Shown: one piece after another, positions 1-12,400 of the stretch
Numbering within the stretch: position 1 is the stretch's first letter
How the letters are laid out: the number at the start of each line of letters is the position of its first letter
Assembly: GCA_023079485.1 (NCBI GenBank)
Contig: CM041084.1
Coordinates: 99,552,467-99,616,466 of the forward strand
Source of the DNA: Archilochus colubris
Lineage: Eukaryota; Chordata; Aves; Apodiformes; Trochilidae
DNA: 64,000 bases
Direction of reading: 5' to 3'
Program-made: the position numbers and the translations under genes
The notes under the pieces: model-generated
The model's database searches: none
Seen by the model: the letters and a program-made list of their open reading frames with translations, nothing else
Told to the model about the DNA's origin: nothing

Positions 1-64
1 GGGGTGGGAACTAGATCTTTTAGGTCCCTTTTAACCCAAACCATTCTACAGTCTATGATTCTAT
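1..64 (+). mobile_element. CR1 LINE 3' tail (truncated by window edge)
   Basis: The first bases read as the end of a CR1 retrotransposon. They contain the usual AGGTCCCTTTTAACCCAAACC-like segment and finish in the 8-bp repeat TTCTATGA / TTCTATG that terminates avian CR1 copies. Only the extreme 3' end is visible, because the element starts before the window. It lies in RAB31 intron 1, antisense to that gene. Identification is by recognition of the CR1 tail consensus, not by a database search. Confidence 0.8.
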
Positions 65-3000
65 GTCCCACCATGCTGGAGCACAACTTTGCTGACAAAC
101 CATTAGATCCTAACAGAACTTATTAAATTTTGTTTGCTGAAGGACTACATGGCCCCACCTGTATTTTTTTAATTTCAAAATTAAACCCACTTTAGGAACC
201 TCCCTAACCCACTTTGGCTCTGAAGACAGTCTTTAAAGTAGTGGAAAATCTGCATCTGATATTCTTTAGCTGTAGGTAAATTCTTGCAAGAGGCTGATAC
301 TTGTAATTTTCTAAGATTGTTCATAAGGTTTTTCGTAGTTCCCTACAGTTGTGCCCAGCAGAGGCTGACCAGGCCAACCAGGACACCCAGTGACGTCTGC
401 AGCATCCTGTCACTCTGCTGACAAAGGAGGAAACAATAACTTGGGGACACAAAGTATTTAGTAGCACATGTACTTCCACATGTTGCCCAAATAAAAACTT
501 ACTCTGTCCAAAACAAAAAGTGCAAAACTGTAACTGCTCTACCCTCTCCTCCAAGAAATATAAAAAAACCACACCCTAACTAGCATTTATGTTTAAAAAT
601 AGACAGGAAAAAAAAAAACCAAAAAAAAACATTTGTTCCACTGCCTGTTGTTCAGCTTTCACAAGCAGTGCTGTGAGGCTGGAGGCTGTAAATCAAACCA
701 CTGGCATTTGCTTACACAAGGCTGTGCTCCAAGCCAGCCTCTCATCCACCTCCAGAGGCAGCTTTATAAAGCTTGGATTTGTCTTCTTGTGGTGGTGCAC
801 AAAACTGCAAGCATTCAGGGGAAGGGTGTATAAGATGTTTCAGAAGAAAAATGAAATGTCTGCCTTTCCTTGTGCATTTCATGTTAAGTTGAGATGGAAT
901 TTAAGTATTTCCATCCACCTTTACATCATTACCCAGTCTCTACAAGGTAGGTAGAGAGAAAAGAAGTATCTCCATGAGCCTAAAGCTGTCTTTTATTCTC
1001 ATTTTCGTTGGAAGCACATGCCCATGGCAGCCCGCACACACTGTCTGCCGAGGGGCTGCAGGATTCAATTCACAGGAGCTGCCTGGAGGCTGTGACCTCA
1101 AGTTAGTGGGGGCTCTGACAAGCCCTGACAAGGAGCAGAGCACTGAAGGCTTCCTCTGCCCTGTCCAAAAAAGTGTAGGATGATCTGACCCATCAACATG
1201 ATTAGCATTGGATGCAGGTATGATTTTTAAACGTATTTATAATATTTTATAATTCAGCCCATTACCCAAAAGAAGTGGAAGGGAAAAATAACCCATCTTA
1301 AATCTTCTATAAATATTAGTGGACTAAACATTTAGAACTACCAGGCCTTGTAAAGTAGAAGGAAAAGACCAGACTGAACACTAGCTTGTAGTGGCTTTCA
1401 GAGGGAAAACCCATTAGAGCAAGAACTCCACACAGGATAGAAAGCAGCAAGCACTCCTCTTCCTCCTATCCCAACAGGCAGGGTCACCACCTGGACTGTC
1501 CAAGGATGAGCTGTTCCTACCTGTCTCCTTGTGCCACCAGAATGCCCCAGGGACACCAGAGAGACCCACAGCCAGTCCTGGCCATGGTTGGGGTGCTGCA
1601 TGTCACCCTGCAGCCCTCAGTGCCCCATGCTGTGGGTCTGGCTTGTCCATGTGGCTACTAGCCTGTGTGCCACCATCTACAGCACAGGCAAGAAAACCAG
1701 AGAGCAGAAGAGGGAATAGATATTTCTTGAACTGGCACACACTGTCAGCTCTGGAGACAACAAATTATCATTGCCCTGAAAACCAGGTCCTTGGTGGTCT
1801 GCAAAAGAACAAGACTAACCCTGAGAAAGACTGACCTGTCTGATGTGTACATTACCTAATTTATCAAAGGCAAATGCCTTTGTTCCCTTTGATGTCAGGA
1901 TCCACTGGATCAGACAAACCCACCCACTTTCCCACCATCCTTCCTGACCATTTCCTGATACCTCTGGGTATCCCTGGTTGTGCTGGGCCTCAACTCCAAA
2001 ATACATCCCCCCCATCAATGGAGGTTGATGAGCCACTGAAGCTGAGGAGAAACAAATTGTCCTGCACTCAGCAGTTTGTTTTCTGTGGCATCCCCTCAAC
2101 TGGGGAAAAGGTGGAGTCAACAGCACAGACTTCCTCAAGTCAGCTGTATTCCATGTCAATGCACCCCATCTCTCTTCCCCCAAAAAACCAAGGTGTAGCC
2201 AATGAAGAAAATGGTGCCTGCCCTGAACTCACCTCAACGAGGACACAGCCAGGAAATGCAGGACCAACAACAATCCCTGGGGGGTCCAACAGCCCTGAAG
2301 ACTGAGGAAATGGAATTTGGAATAAGGAGCAGAGAGAAGCAAAAGAAAAGGTGGGTGTTTGAGAGCTCCAGGCTCCCTGTAAATGTTTCTCTCAACAAGG
2401 AGTTGGCTTGAGAATTTTTAGAAAGAGTATGTCTATACACCCTGCAGACTTGCAGTCTCAGGCACCCAAAAACCCAGCTCAGACACAACCCCAAAATTCA
2501 CCAGCACTGTAATTTATAAACACTACTGTATTGCAAAGGCCCTGTGGGTTCAGACCTTTGTCCATGAGCAGCTTAGATAAAATCTATTTTGCCACCTCCT
2601 TAAACTGCACTCTAAAGGAAGCACACCCTATATCAATAAGGCTAATCTTGCCTTAGAAACAAGTTGTAGCCTCAACCTGAGTCTCAGAAGATACACTTTA
2701 AATCTAAATAAGAAATGGTCTTCTAGCATAGCTTGACATAACCCAGTTAACAGGAACTGTCTGATGAGAATGAGACGGGGTTTTTCTTCCCCACACATTT
2801 CTTGCATGCAGAGTTTCTGGTTGCTTCATACAGCCTGCCTCAGCACTACTTCACGGAGCAGGGCTAAAACTGCATTCACCCATCCTACAAAAAAATGGAG
2901 CTTACTACCAATTCAACTTCCTTATTTTGGTAGAAAGAATTTACTTTTTCCTCAGAATTACTGCAAAACAAGAAATGACAAAATTTTTCAGCCAGTACTC

Positions 3001-3099
3001 AGAAATCAGAAAGTGAGACTGCAGTAAGGGGCTGGGAAAACCTTAAAGAAACCAACCAACTGGAAACCCTATACACAAAAGAAATAAATACCATTTGAG

Positions 3100-3134
3100 A
3101 GTATGCTCTTTATTTTATTTATTGAGAGCATACT
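3100..3134. repeat. Short inverted repeat (10-bp stem, 15-nt loop)
   Basis: AGTATGCTCT at 3100-3109 is followed, after a 15-nt AT-rich spacer, by its exact reverse complement AGAGCATACT at 3125-3134. The element is isolated in RAB31 intron 1 with no flanking coding sequence. It may be chance, since 10-bp stems are common in 64 kb. Confidence 0.5.
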
Positions 3135-3776
3135 ACAGCCTGCATATGATTCCTGGATGACTGCCACAGCACTGCCTCATTCAACAGGCAAGTTGCAGGC
3201 AGTGGCTGGGACCTGAGAACTGGTTATCAGCAGATCAGAGACAATCCCGTGCACCAGCAGGCAGGAGCCACTGGGGATTCTTTTCCTGTCCAGTTGGTTA
3301 AGTAGTAACCAGCTTCCCTTTCAGAGGCTTTGCAGCTACTGAAAGTAAAACCTGCTTCAAATCTTGCCTTCTGCTTCTTCAGAAATCCAGTTTGGTTGTG
3401 ATGCTGGAAATGAAAGCAGAATGTGGTCTCCACACTCATCTTTTCCTAGAAGGATGTTCTGGTCATAGCCTCGCCTACTCGCTTCCCTAAGCAATCCCAC
3501 CCAAAACTTTTGGAAGATATGAGTAAATAAAAAAGGTATGTAGGTTCGTCAGGAAAACAGTAAGGCCAAGGTCAATACGAAATCCTGAATCCTGCAAATC
3601 CTGAGTAGTTGTTTACCTGCATATTTAAGGTATACATTGCAAAAAACTGATTGTAGCCATCTCTATATTTTATAAATTAATAGGAAAAGGCTAGGTTAAG
3701 CTTCTGAATATACTCAAGACAATTATTTGGTTAAAGGGATTAAAGGGACATCAGTTTTCAGCAAAAATGTTGTTGT

Positions 3777-3861
3777 ATGCTCTAGGTGATCCTGCTTAAC
3801 TGTGAGAGTTGGACTACATTTCCAGAGGTTCCTTTCAATTGACAATTCTGTGATTCAGTGT
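3777..3861 (+). mobile_element. CR1 LINE 3' end fragment
   Basis: The segment follows the CR1 tail pattern: GCTCTAGGTGATCCTGCTT, then GAGAGTTGGACTACAT, then CCAGAGGTTCC, ending in ATTCTGTGATTCAG in place of the usual ATTCTATGATTC repeats. Only about 85 bp is recognisable and it is diverged. It sits in RAB31 intron 1, antisense to that gene. Confidence 0.75.
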
Positions 3862-6800
3862 GTGATTTACTGAGATAAAAGGCATATTTTACTTGGTGCA
3901 GAACCCAATTTCTATGCAATATTTCTAAGCCAACCCAAAATCATCAGGTACTGCCTCCCTCAGTATCCTGGTAGACTGTTCTGAATGGCAAAGCAGGGCA
4001 ATGGAGTATCAGAGTGCTAAGTGCACACATTAAGTGCAAAGAAGAACATCAAGAAAATCATTTCCCAAGGAAATGAGGCATAAGGAGTCACACTATCCGT
4101 GTGTCTGTCTGTCTGCCTTTCAGTTCCCTCTGGACTTAAAATCATTGTTCAGTTTTACACGTGATTTGGTGTTTCACTACACCAAAGCAAAGAAATCAGC
4201 AGATAGGAGAGAGATGCAGATGAGGGCTCCTTTGATGGAAAAGCTGCAGACACTTCACATCAGTGACACCACAAGACAGACAGCCATGCAAACTCATGGT
4301 TCAAAAATTTCTCTCATAATACAGCTATTTGCTTACACAGTAAGACATAAACGAGTAAGTAGATAATGATAAACCATTAACACACATACACACAAAAAGA
4401 AAATCGCTTGCCAGTCTCTATTCTTGTCTCAGAGACATATTTTGTGGAGAAAATTTTAGAAGGCATATATTTACTTCATCAGCACAATTTTCTTTTCTTC
4501 TGGACAACAACCACCTTTGTTGTCTGCACAACTTTGGTCCCTCCAGTTTGTTTTAGGCTACAGCATTGCAGCTGTTGATGCATGCACTGCTTCTGGGCCT
4601 GTGCTGTGTTATTGTCTTCAGTAGGATACTCATCGTAAATGAAGACACACTTGCACACACCTAGTGAGAAGAAAGGTCTTTAACAGGTACAGCCCATCCA
4701 TGGGTTCTTTTTTGGTTTTAACAGCTGTGCTCCTATTTGGGGTGGGACATGTAAGCACTGAGAGCATTAATAATGACAAACATTTTAGAGTCAAAAGAGA
4801 AATTAAATTATTGTCTTTAAGAAATACCAATACAAAATAAAGATTTTCAGTCATAAAATGTTCAGTGCAACAGCTACTTAGAGAAGAGTGGGTACTTAAG
4901 CTTGGGGCTGAAGGTCTGACACATGCATGCATATGCTCTGCTACCAGAATTTATTCTCCATCCAACAGAATCCAGAGCTTCACATTATCAGGACACAAAG
5001 ATAAGAAAAGAGAGGTCTTTTCCTTAGGAAAACTACTATCATATCCCAAATTACTTTGAACATCAAACAATTCTGAGCTCAGTTCCACAGCCTGCATTTG
5101 CAGATGCTGCACACTGAGATGCACAGCATCATAAAAGGTAATAAACTGTTCTCCATACCTAGCAATTAGGATTCAGTTGTGGAGAAACTCCTGAGGAAAC
5201 CTCCTTCCCCACAGAGGTAATGCAGATTAATTGTTAAGAAATTATAAAATCCTTTTAGAAATGTAGGCTTACCAACTTCAGGCTGTATTTTCAGACTACA
5301 TGCTACCAGAATCCATGCCAGCAAGTGACTTCTTACAAGCAATAAAATGGAAACACAAACAGAGGTGTGAACAAATTAGGTCTCAGGGATGAAAGATTGT
5401 AGACACCATGTTTGGGAAACAACATTCTGCAGTAAAAGCAGTTAAGCTGTTGGGCATAACCCCGGGGACAAAGACCAACCTTCATTGCGAGGTTTTTTCA
5501 CAAACAGGTGAGCCAAACACATGTCAGGAAAGTTATAAGAGAAGCTTTAGGGCCGAGGGGTGACATACAAGCCTCTTCCACTCCTAAATCCTTTGGTCCT
5601 ATGATAAACAGTCACAACATAGAAATGTCAAACAAAAACAAAAGGAAAAGAGTAATGGAGGTCGCTTTAGATGGCAGTTTGCAAGCCTCCTCCCAAAATC
5701 TCTCTGAAGGGCTGTCAAAGTTTCCTCAGGAAGTGACAAAGACAAGAAACTTTGCCTTAGTCCTAAACCTGGCAACCTCTTATGCAGTTGCCACACACAA
5801 TTATGTCAGGACTTGGCAGAGAGTTGTAAATCTCTCCTCCGGCCCACATAAAGAAAATGTTGGGAGCTAAGGCACAGGGCACTCAGCAGACACAGTCAGA
5901 TTTGGAAACCTGGCAGCCGAATACCCAGCCACATTGCAGCACAGCTCAGGAACACACCAGCCCCCCAGACACTTCTCTCTCCTTCATCCCCTCCAAAGAG
6001 TGCCCACTCAGGACAGAAACATTGCTCAAGTTAAACAGAAGATGCACTTCATTTTACCACATAAAGTGAGCTGCAGCTAAAACTTGCTAAGCCCCAGAAG
6101 AAGGTGCCCTCTAACAAAAGGACAACTGTTGTGAACAAACAACAAACTGGACCAAGAGACCAGGAGGAGTTTGAGGTGACAAAGTGGGACTTGGAGCAGA
6201 TGCTCAAGTGGTTTTACTTATGAACATCTTCCATGTGCAGATACCTCCCAGCCCAGCAGCAATTATTTACTGGGGGAAGTTGTGTAGAAGCATGCTTGAG
6301 GACACTTGCACGGCAACATACTCAAGACAGCTATTAAAATTGTGCCTCTGTAACTCTTACATCTAAGGCTGTGAGGCACTGAACAAGTAGGCAGGCATCC
6401 TGCTCCTGCCAGCCCACCAGCAAACTGGAACCACCTCTCCTCAGAGAGCACTGCCTTCTCAAGTTCATGAATAATGAAGCTCCACCAGCAACAAAACTTG
6501 CCTTCCAAATCGATTCACACCTTACTTTAAGCTGCCCTGTATCTCCTCTCTGTCCCATCTCCTGCTGGTGTCTTCTTAAACATCTACACACACCACAATC
6601 ATCCCCTTTGTACACTACTCCAGGCTGCTCCAAATCACTCCTATTACACCCACAGAGAGTTTTAAAAACCCCTAGATATTCTGGAGGAAGGGGAAGTGAA
6701 ACACAGATACACAAACCCCAGTTTTGTTAGATTTATTCTAAAAATTTCAAGCCAGATTCCCCCCTGGCAATTCTGGGCTACATCCAGGTTACTTCCCATC

Positions 6801-7991
6801 TCAACTGCAATGGCTCCAGGCCAAACACTGGCTGTAGAATACTGCACCAGCTCACATGGCTGGCAGCAGAGAGAACAGCTCTGGTTTCCCTTTTCCCCTT
6901 TTCACACCCTCCTATCTAGATGCTCTACAGACAAACAGGGCTTCAGGGCTCGTGGAGAAGCTGGGTTTGCAAACCTTGCACCAGCTGCAGTTTCTCCTCA
7001 CTGAGGAATCCTGAGTTGGCAGTAACAGCTTTGCACAGGTCAGGGCCATGGACTGTCAGTGATCCTCATGTCTGCTTTAGAGGTGCAGCCTGAGGTAAGC
7101 TTTGTTCAGAAGTGGAGAAGAAACCAAGTTTACAAATCAATTTAATCCCTATACCTAATTTCTAATAAGGAAGGGAACTCAGGACTGCTTACCAGGGTAT
7201 CTACTATGTACAATACAGAATAAACTACCAGGTCCAGGATCTACTGGAAAGTCAACTGTCAAGATTCCCTTTGGGAGATCTGAAAATGTATTTCTGAGTT
7301 GCCATCTGGCTTTCAAGCAACTCAGAATATTAATAACTGCACTTGTTCACATGAACAGGTATGGAGTTTCCCTGTTCTGGAAATCTAAACTTCCTGAGGG
7401 GATTCACCATATGAAGGACTCCTCTCCTTTAGGAAAACAGAATGCAAACTTTCATGGTAAATGAGATGTCTGTGGTCAGAATTATAGGATTACACCCTGT
7501 TAAAACTCAGGAAGGAGCATCTCACTAACTACTAAGCAACTATAACTACAGACACATCTATCCTAACCCTATCATTTCAATGAATTACAGAGCAATTGCA
7601 TACTCCTACTAACACAGAGCTGCTTTCTTCATAGGTTCCTTTTCCTGCCTTAGAATAAGTAAACAATTGCCTTGCAAAACCTCCAGGACATTTTAATGTT
7701 ACAAAACAGCAATAAATAATGGACAAGAGGAATGTCATCCCACAAGATACCTCATCTCTATAAAATTACAAGATTTTCTGCTGGGGAAGAAAAAAAATAA
7801 GGAGACACCTACACATTCTACCACAGACTCCTCACATTTGTATAAGTCACATTTATTTTGTCTCTCTACCATTTTAAAAGTTGAAGGCGGGTCTAACTGA
7901 GAAAGGAGAAATGGTCAATGCCAAATACTTTGGGGTTGAACTCTCCAGTGCCCTGGCACTAGGTTCTGGCACTTACACCAGGGCTAGGTAC

Positions 7992-8035
7992 CCACTCCTG
8001 CTGGGTTAAGTGCCTACTCCTGCTGGGCTAAGAGT
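7992..8035. repeat. 22-bp imperfect tandem duplication
   Basis: Two adjacent copies of a 22-bp unit share ACTCCTGCTGGG followed by T/C and TAAG, differing at a few positions. The copies run from 7992 to 8013 and from 8014 to 8035. This is a small intronic duplication with no evident function. Confidence 0.6.
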
Positions 8036-8939
8036 CAATATAAATCAAAGAGAACTGGAGTGTCTGCATTTGTTCAGCTCACTTTGTACTGCATGAAAGA
8101 GATTTTACTCTAAACCACCTCCATTCATGCAGATTTTCTGAACGCTTGGGGAGATACACACCTGAGAGCAGCCTAACTCACACCTTTGAGATGTTTGATT
8201 TAAAATTAAATTTACAAAAACCCAACAATGTAACCCAACAACAAAAACTAAGTAGTGATGCTCTGCTAGTAACTATCAGAAGAGGTGGCTCTGTCTCCCA
8301 GCGTAAGAAGTCGGTGGGCAAGTTTTGCTGCGAAGCTCTCCCTGGGTGCAAGGCAGAGATGGGGCAGGCGGAGCCAAACTGCAAAGCTAAGCACATTGTT
8401 ACTCCAGATGTGAAACGCACACACGGGTTCGCCAAAAAGCAAAAGCAGAAAAAGCAGTAGCGGAAAGGACATTCCTGTAAGGAGCCGAGAGAAAGAAGCT
8501 CTGAACAAACCCAGGCAAGTAATTAAACAAAGAACCAACGCAGCACAGAGGTGGCCATGGGGCCCGGGAGAAGGAGCCATCCCAAATCTTGTCTCGGGGC
8601 GGACAGCGCGATGCTGCTTTCCTCTACTCGCTTCCCACCATTGTTGCAGGGGCTCAGTGAAGCCAGTGACAAACCCTTAAAGGCTGCCGCAAGGATGGCG
8701 GGCAATACAACCCTTCCCAATCCCTATCGGAACTCCGGCACCAGAGGGAGACCCACGGCGGGGTCACCCCCGCCTCCTGCCGCCGGGGGCAGCCGGCTCT
8801 CCCGATGCCCCCGGTTTGAGAAGCACTGGGGGGAGGCATTCAGCGAAGAATCTCCTCACCCCAGCCTCCTTCTGTCCCCCCTCAAAACTGGCTATTCCCT
8901 TCTCACTTTTAAAAAAAAAGTTTTAAAGCAGAAACAACA

Positions 8940-9470
8940 CTAAAGCCTTCCCTCGGCGGCCGGTGCGAGGCTGCCAAGTTTCGGAGTAGAGGAATTCACG
9001 GCGGCTGAGCCCCCACTCCCCACCCCCTCACCGCGTCCGGGACAGGGAAACGCGGCGCCCTCCGCAAGGGAGTAGAAAGAGGAGGGGTGGAAACGTGTTC
9101 CCCTTTTTAGCAATCCCTCGGACCATCTCCCTCGGACCCCCCACCCGCGGGGCGGGAAAGAAAGGAGGGAAGCAGACACCCCCCGTCCCCTCTACTCACT
9201 CCAAGCAGACACACTTTCAGCTCGCGTATCGCCATCATCTGCCCGGGGCCCGACCGCTCCACATCCCCCGCCGCCGCTCCGCACTGCCCCGCCGCGGCAC
9301 GGAACAGCCCCCGTCGGCACCGGGAGCGGGGCCGGTGCCGCCCCCGCCGCCGGTCACATGGGCCCGGGCCCGGCCCCTCCTCGGTGCTGCCTGCCCGCCC
9401 CACGGTTTCAGGGGATCGCGGGTTCTGTCTGGTAGAGAGAGATGGTGCGGGTGGGTATGGGGTCGTGTCT
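8940..9470 (-). promoter_or_regulatory. RAB31: CpG-island promoter of RAB31
   Basis: GC content and CpG density rise sharply here compared with the AT-rich flanks. The region carries several GC-box-like CCCCGCCC / GGGCGGG strings and shows no TATA box in the expected place. The RAB31 start codon lies inside it at 9238 on the minus strand, so the 5' UTR and transcription start should lie between 9239 and about 9450. An E-box/M-box-type core (CATGTGA on the minus strand, around 9354-9360) is present. The exact transcription start cannot be read from sequence. The island extends downstream into intron 1, as is usual for CpG-island promoters. Confidence 0.75.
9200..9238 (-). CDS. RAB31: RAB31 coding exon 1 (partial gene)
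   Basis: Thirteen codons on the minus strand read MMAIRELKVCLLG, matching the N-terminus I recall for vertebrate RAB31 (Rab22B), a Rab5-subfamily GTPase of trans-Golgi to endosome and early-to-late endosome traffic. The exon ends in GGA followed by a consensus donor GTGAGT (9199-9194). The last codon is the first glycine of the P-loop GxxxxGKS, so the nucleotide-binding motif is split by the intron, phase 0, and exon 2 should begin DTGVGKS. Two adjacent ATGs are present; the first is taken as the start because the family begins MM. The frame stays open upstream, so no in-frame stop fixes the start. The remaining exons, including the switch regions and the C-terminal CC prenylation motif, lie outside the window. 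RAB22A is the closest alternative but has, as I recall, a different start. Confidence 0.9.
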
Positions 9471-12400
9471 GGGCTCCAAAGGGGGGTGAACTGATTGTGC
9501 TTCGTGTTTGGGCTTGTAAAGTGGCGGGAAGGAGGCTGTGTAAATATTTGCTGTTTTGAGAGATATAATGGGCGGGAGACTGCATCCTGCGTGTAGGGAT
9601 GCTTCGTCCTCCCACACCATATGCTTGGTGGGGATGCAGGGTTTGGGCTGCTTTGGTGGTGGTCAAGCGGCACTCATTTATTTGTTTGTTTGTTAAAGTT
9701 TGACTCACTGTGGACAGAAAACATTTAAGAGAGTAACTCCATTTTTACCCTGTCCTAGTAATACGCAGTCATTTTAGATTCAAATCCAGCCTTGGACTGA
9801 TAATAGGGCTGCACCCCAGCAGTGCTAAATGCTACTTTGCAGGTGATATTAGAACCAGCCCGCCAAAATCAATGAGGAGGAATTCATAACCACTCTTTGC
9901 TGCTCTCAATAGCTGAAGTCCTAGGATTTATAGAGAAGAGTTGCATGTTATAATACCAGAAAAGAGGAATAGCATCGTCTATTGATATTTTCAGTCGCAT
10001 CCTCTGTTCTACTTATATTTCTGTTTAATTTTTTTCACTAATTTACCAGGTAGAATTGCTAAAGGGGAATTAAGAAAATCTTGATTAGTCATTGTGGGAT
10101 TACTGCTATGTCATTAGGAGATTCCTGGTAATAAACTGTTGTGACATTCATTAGGTGACTATTTAATTTCACATTGGGTCTGACACTCCCACTGATAGGC
10201 TGGAAGAAGATGTTAGTACTCTTTTAGAGTTCTGAATCCTAAGCCAAGGAAATGCTTGAAAGAGAGCAGTTGTCATCCTCAAGGAGGAAAACACAAAGCA
10301 TTTCTAGTGGAGTATCATAGCCTATCATTATAGAGTACCAGAAGAGAGAGATCAAAGGAGAGACTCATCATAGACGTGCTGGTGATTTAATTAAACTTGC
10401 AATTTTAAAGCAGAATTTAGCAAAGAGAAACAAAATACATCAGATTTTCATGCAACCTGTGCAGAATATTCCTAGGATTCTGGCTGCTCATTGCCTTTCC
10501 ACAAGAATGCATTTATACAAGAAAGTCCTGCACTAAACAAATAGGATACACTCACTAACATAGCACAATTGCAGATTGCACTCATAGCACAGCTAATTTA
10601 AAGCAGGTTGACATTTCAGCCAGTAAATAATTATAGAAATCATTGGATATGTGAATTTTTAAGGTTTTACACCATCCAATTCCACCCTTTATTTCTGTTT
10701 TAAGCGTGAGTTAAATTTTGCTACTCCATTTTTGATTCAGACTTTTCCACTGTTGAGGGACTGAGATTCACAGACCACTGTCTGCAGTTAGAGTCCAGGA
10801 TCAGCTTTTTATAAATTTGTCTCTTTTTTGTCAAAACTTTAAACATTTCTGAGATTTTTCACATATCCTGTGAGTCATCTATCCCTTTGCTGTGATCCAG
10901 TTTTTGTGATTGTTGAAGTTTGGGAATTTTTGCTTACTGTGCACATGAAATGTTATACCAGCTAAATTAATTTCAGCAACATTTGAATTACATTAGATTC
11001 TAATCTAATCTACATTGTATTGTGGATTACAGAAAGGGACTGGTAAGTGGCACAGTGTGTTTAAAACTGTTCAGTATCACAATCACAGCTTGTGGGCTTG
11101 CCCATAGGTGCACTCATATTAAGCTACAATGCTGTAATGGTAATGAGAGCCTCCATAGAACAGATTCACGCACTTTACTGCACATGTATTTGCTGCAGCT
11201 TTAACTGAGGTGCCTTAGCTTTCTAAATCCCCTCAATGCAGGCATGCAGTAGAGCACAATTAATAAAGATCCAGTCTGGAAGAGCACTTGCTTAAGCCTA
11301 CCCTTTTTTGAGACATTAATGCATCCCACTAACTTCAAAGGCCTGTAAGTACATGCCTTACTGCTACCTTGGCTCAGCACCACCATAATGCAAAACAGTG
11401 CCTGAGAGATTTGCCCAGGAAAGAAGTCAGATTCCCATCTTCTTAGCAGGGGAATTTTTCCTCGAATACACAGGAGCTCTTGCTAAAGAAAGGTTAAAGT
11501 TCAAATCTCAAAAAGTTACTTCTGAAGATAGCAAATAACTAATTAGCTACTTATGAACAAGTAAACTGTTCAAAACAGTAGCATGAAGATGATCCAGTGG
11601 AAGCTGTTCAGGCTGAAACAGCAGGAGAGAGAATGGTACAGAAGGGCAGTTTTACTTGCACAGGCAAAAAGTCTGAAGAACCAACCAGAGGAAAAAATAA
11701 TCTATTGTACTGCTTTAACCTAGAAGCCTAAGAACCAACAAAAAAGGAGAAAAAAAGAAAGAAAAAGGAAAAAAACACTCCCCAAAATCAGGGAGATAAA
11801 AAGAGAGAAAAACAACAATACAAAAGGACATGTGCTCCAGTATTAAAAAAAGCTAATGACGTTTTTTCTTCCAGGAACTGGCATAATTCTTGTGTTTGTC
11901 TGCATGCAAGACACTGTGGTCAGGAAAACATTTTTGAGGAATTGGTCATGTTGCAGTGTTTTCAAATTGCTGGTTAAAAGCAAAGGAAAACAAGTCTTTG
12001 CAACCTAAAGGACTTTTTTTTTTTCCCTTTCCTTTTGTAGCATCTTATTCAATGAATAATTATATGTTTCAAAGCAATGATTTACCTCACTTCTTTATAC
12101 CCAAATGTATTTTGCTTTTGGGAAACACAAAGACAAGTGGCTTTGTTATTCAGTAGCCTTCTTAGAGCTCCAAGTAATCTGCTTTCTCCTCAGAAATAAT
12201 TTTCTTCATTTTCTAGAAACTGGAGGAGCCAGACCATCATTTAGTTTATTCTAATTTTATAACAGTGCAATTGCAACTAATTACCTCCTAGTGTGAGAGA
12301 TCTAGATCTTCAGAGCTGGGCATAAACCAGCAAGATGTGATCTGGCTCAAGGTGTTTCTGAGTATGATAACTGGAAATTTGTTCAGGCCTGTCTCTGGAA

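Larger units (their letters stand above)
1..9199 (-). other. RAB31: RAB31 intron 1 (5' part)
   Basis: This stretch lies downstream of the RAB31 exon 1 donor on the minus strand and is read as part of its long first intron. I searched the minus-strand frames for exon 2, which should continue the P-loop with DTGVGKS, and did not find it or any later RAB31 exon, so these lie beyond position 1. The stretch holds a CR1 tail at each of 1-64 and 3777-3861, a small hairpin at 3100-3134, a 22-bp tandem duplication near 7992-8035 and GC-rich shoulder sequence from about 8550 that merges into the promoter CpG island. Open frames here are short and resemble no protein I know. Intron status is inferred from exon 1 and from recall that RAB31 intron 1 is very long in mammals. 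Confidence 0.7.

Noticed and set aside
9107..9673. 188-codon minus-strand frame containing the RAB31 start
   Set aside because: Only the 13 codons at 9200-9238 match RAB31. The part before is 5' UTR and upstream DNA and the part after is intron beyond a consensus donor.
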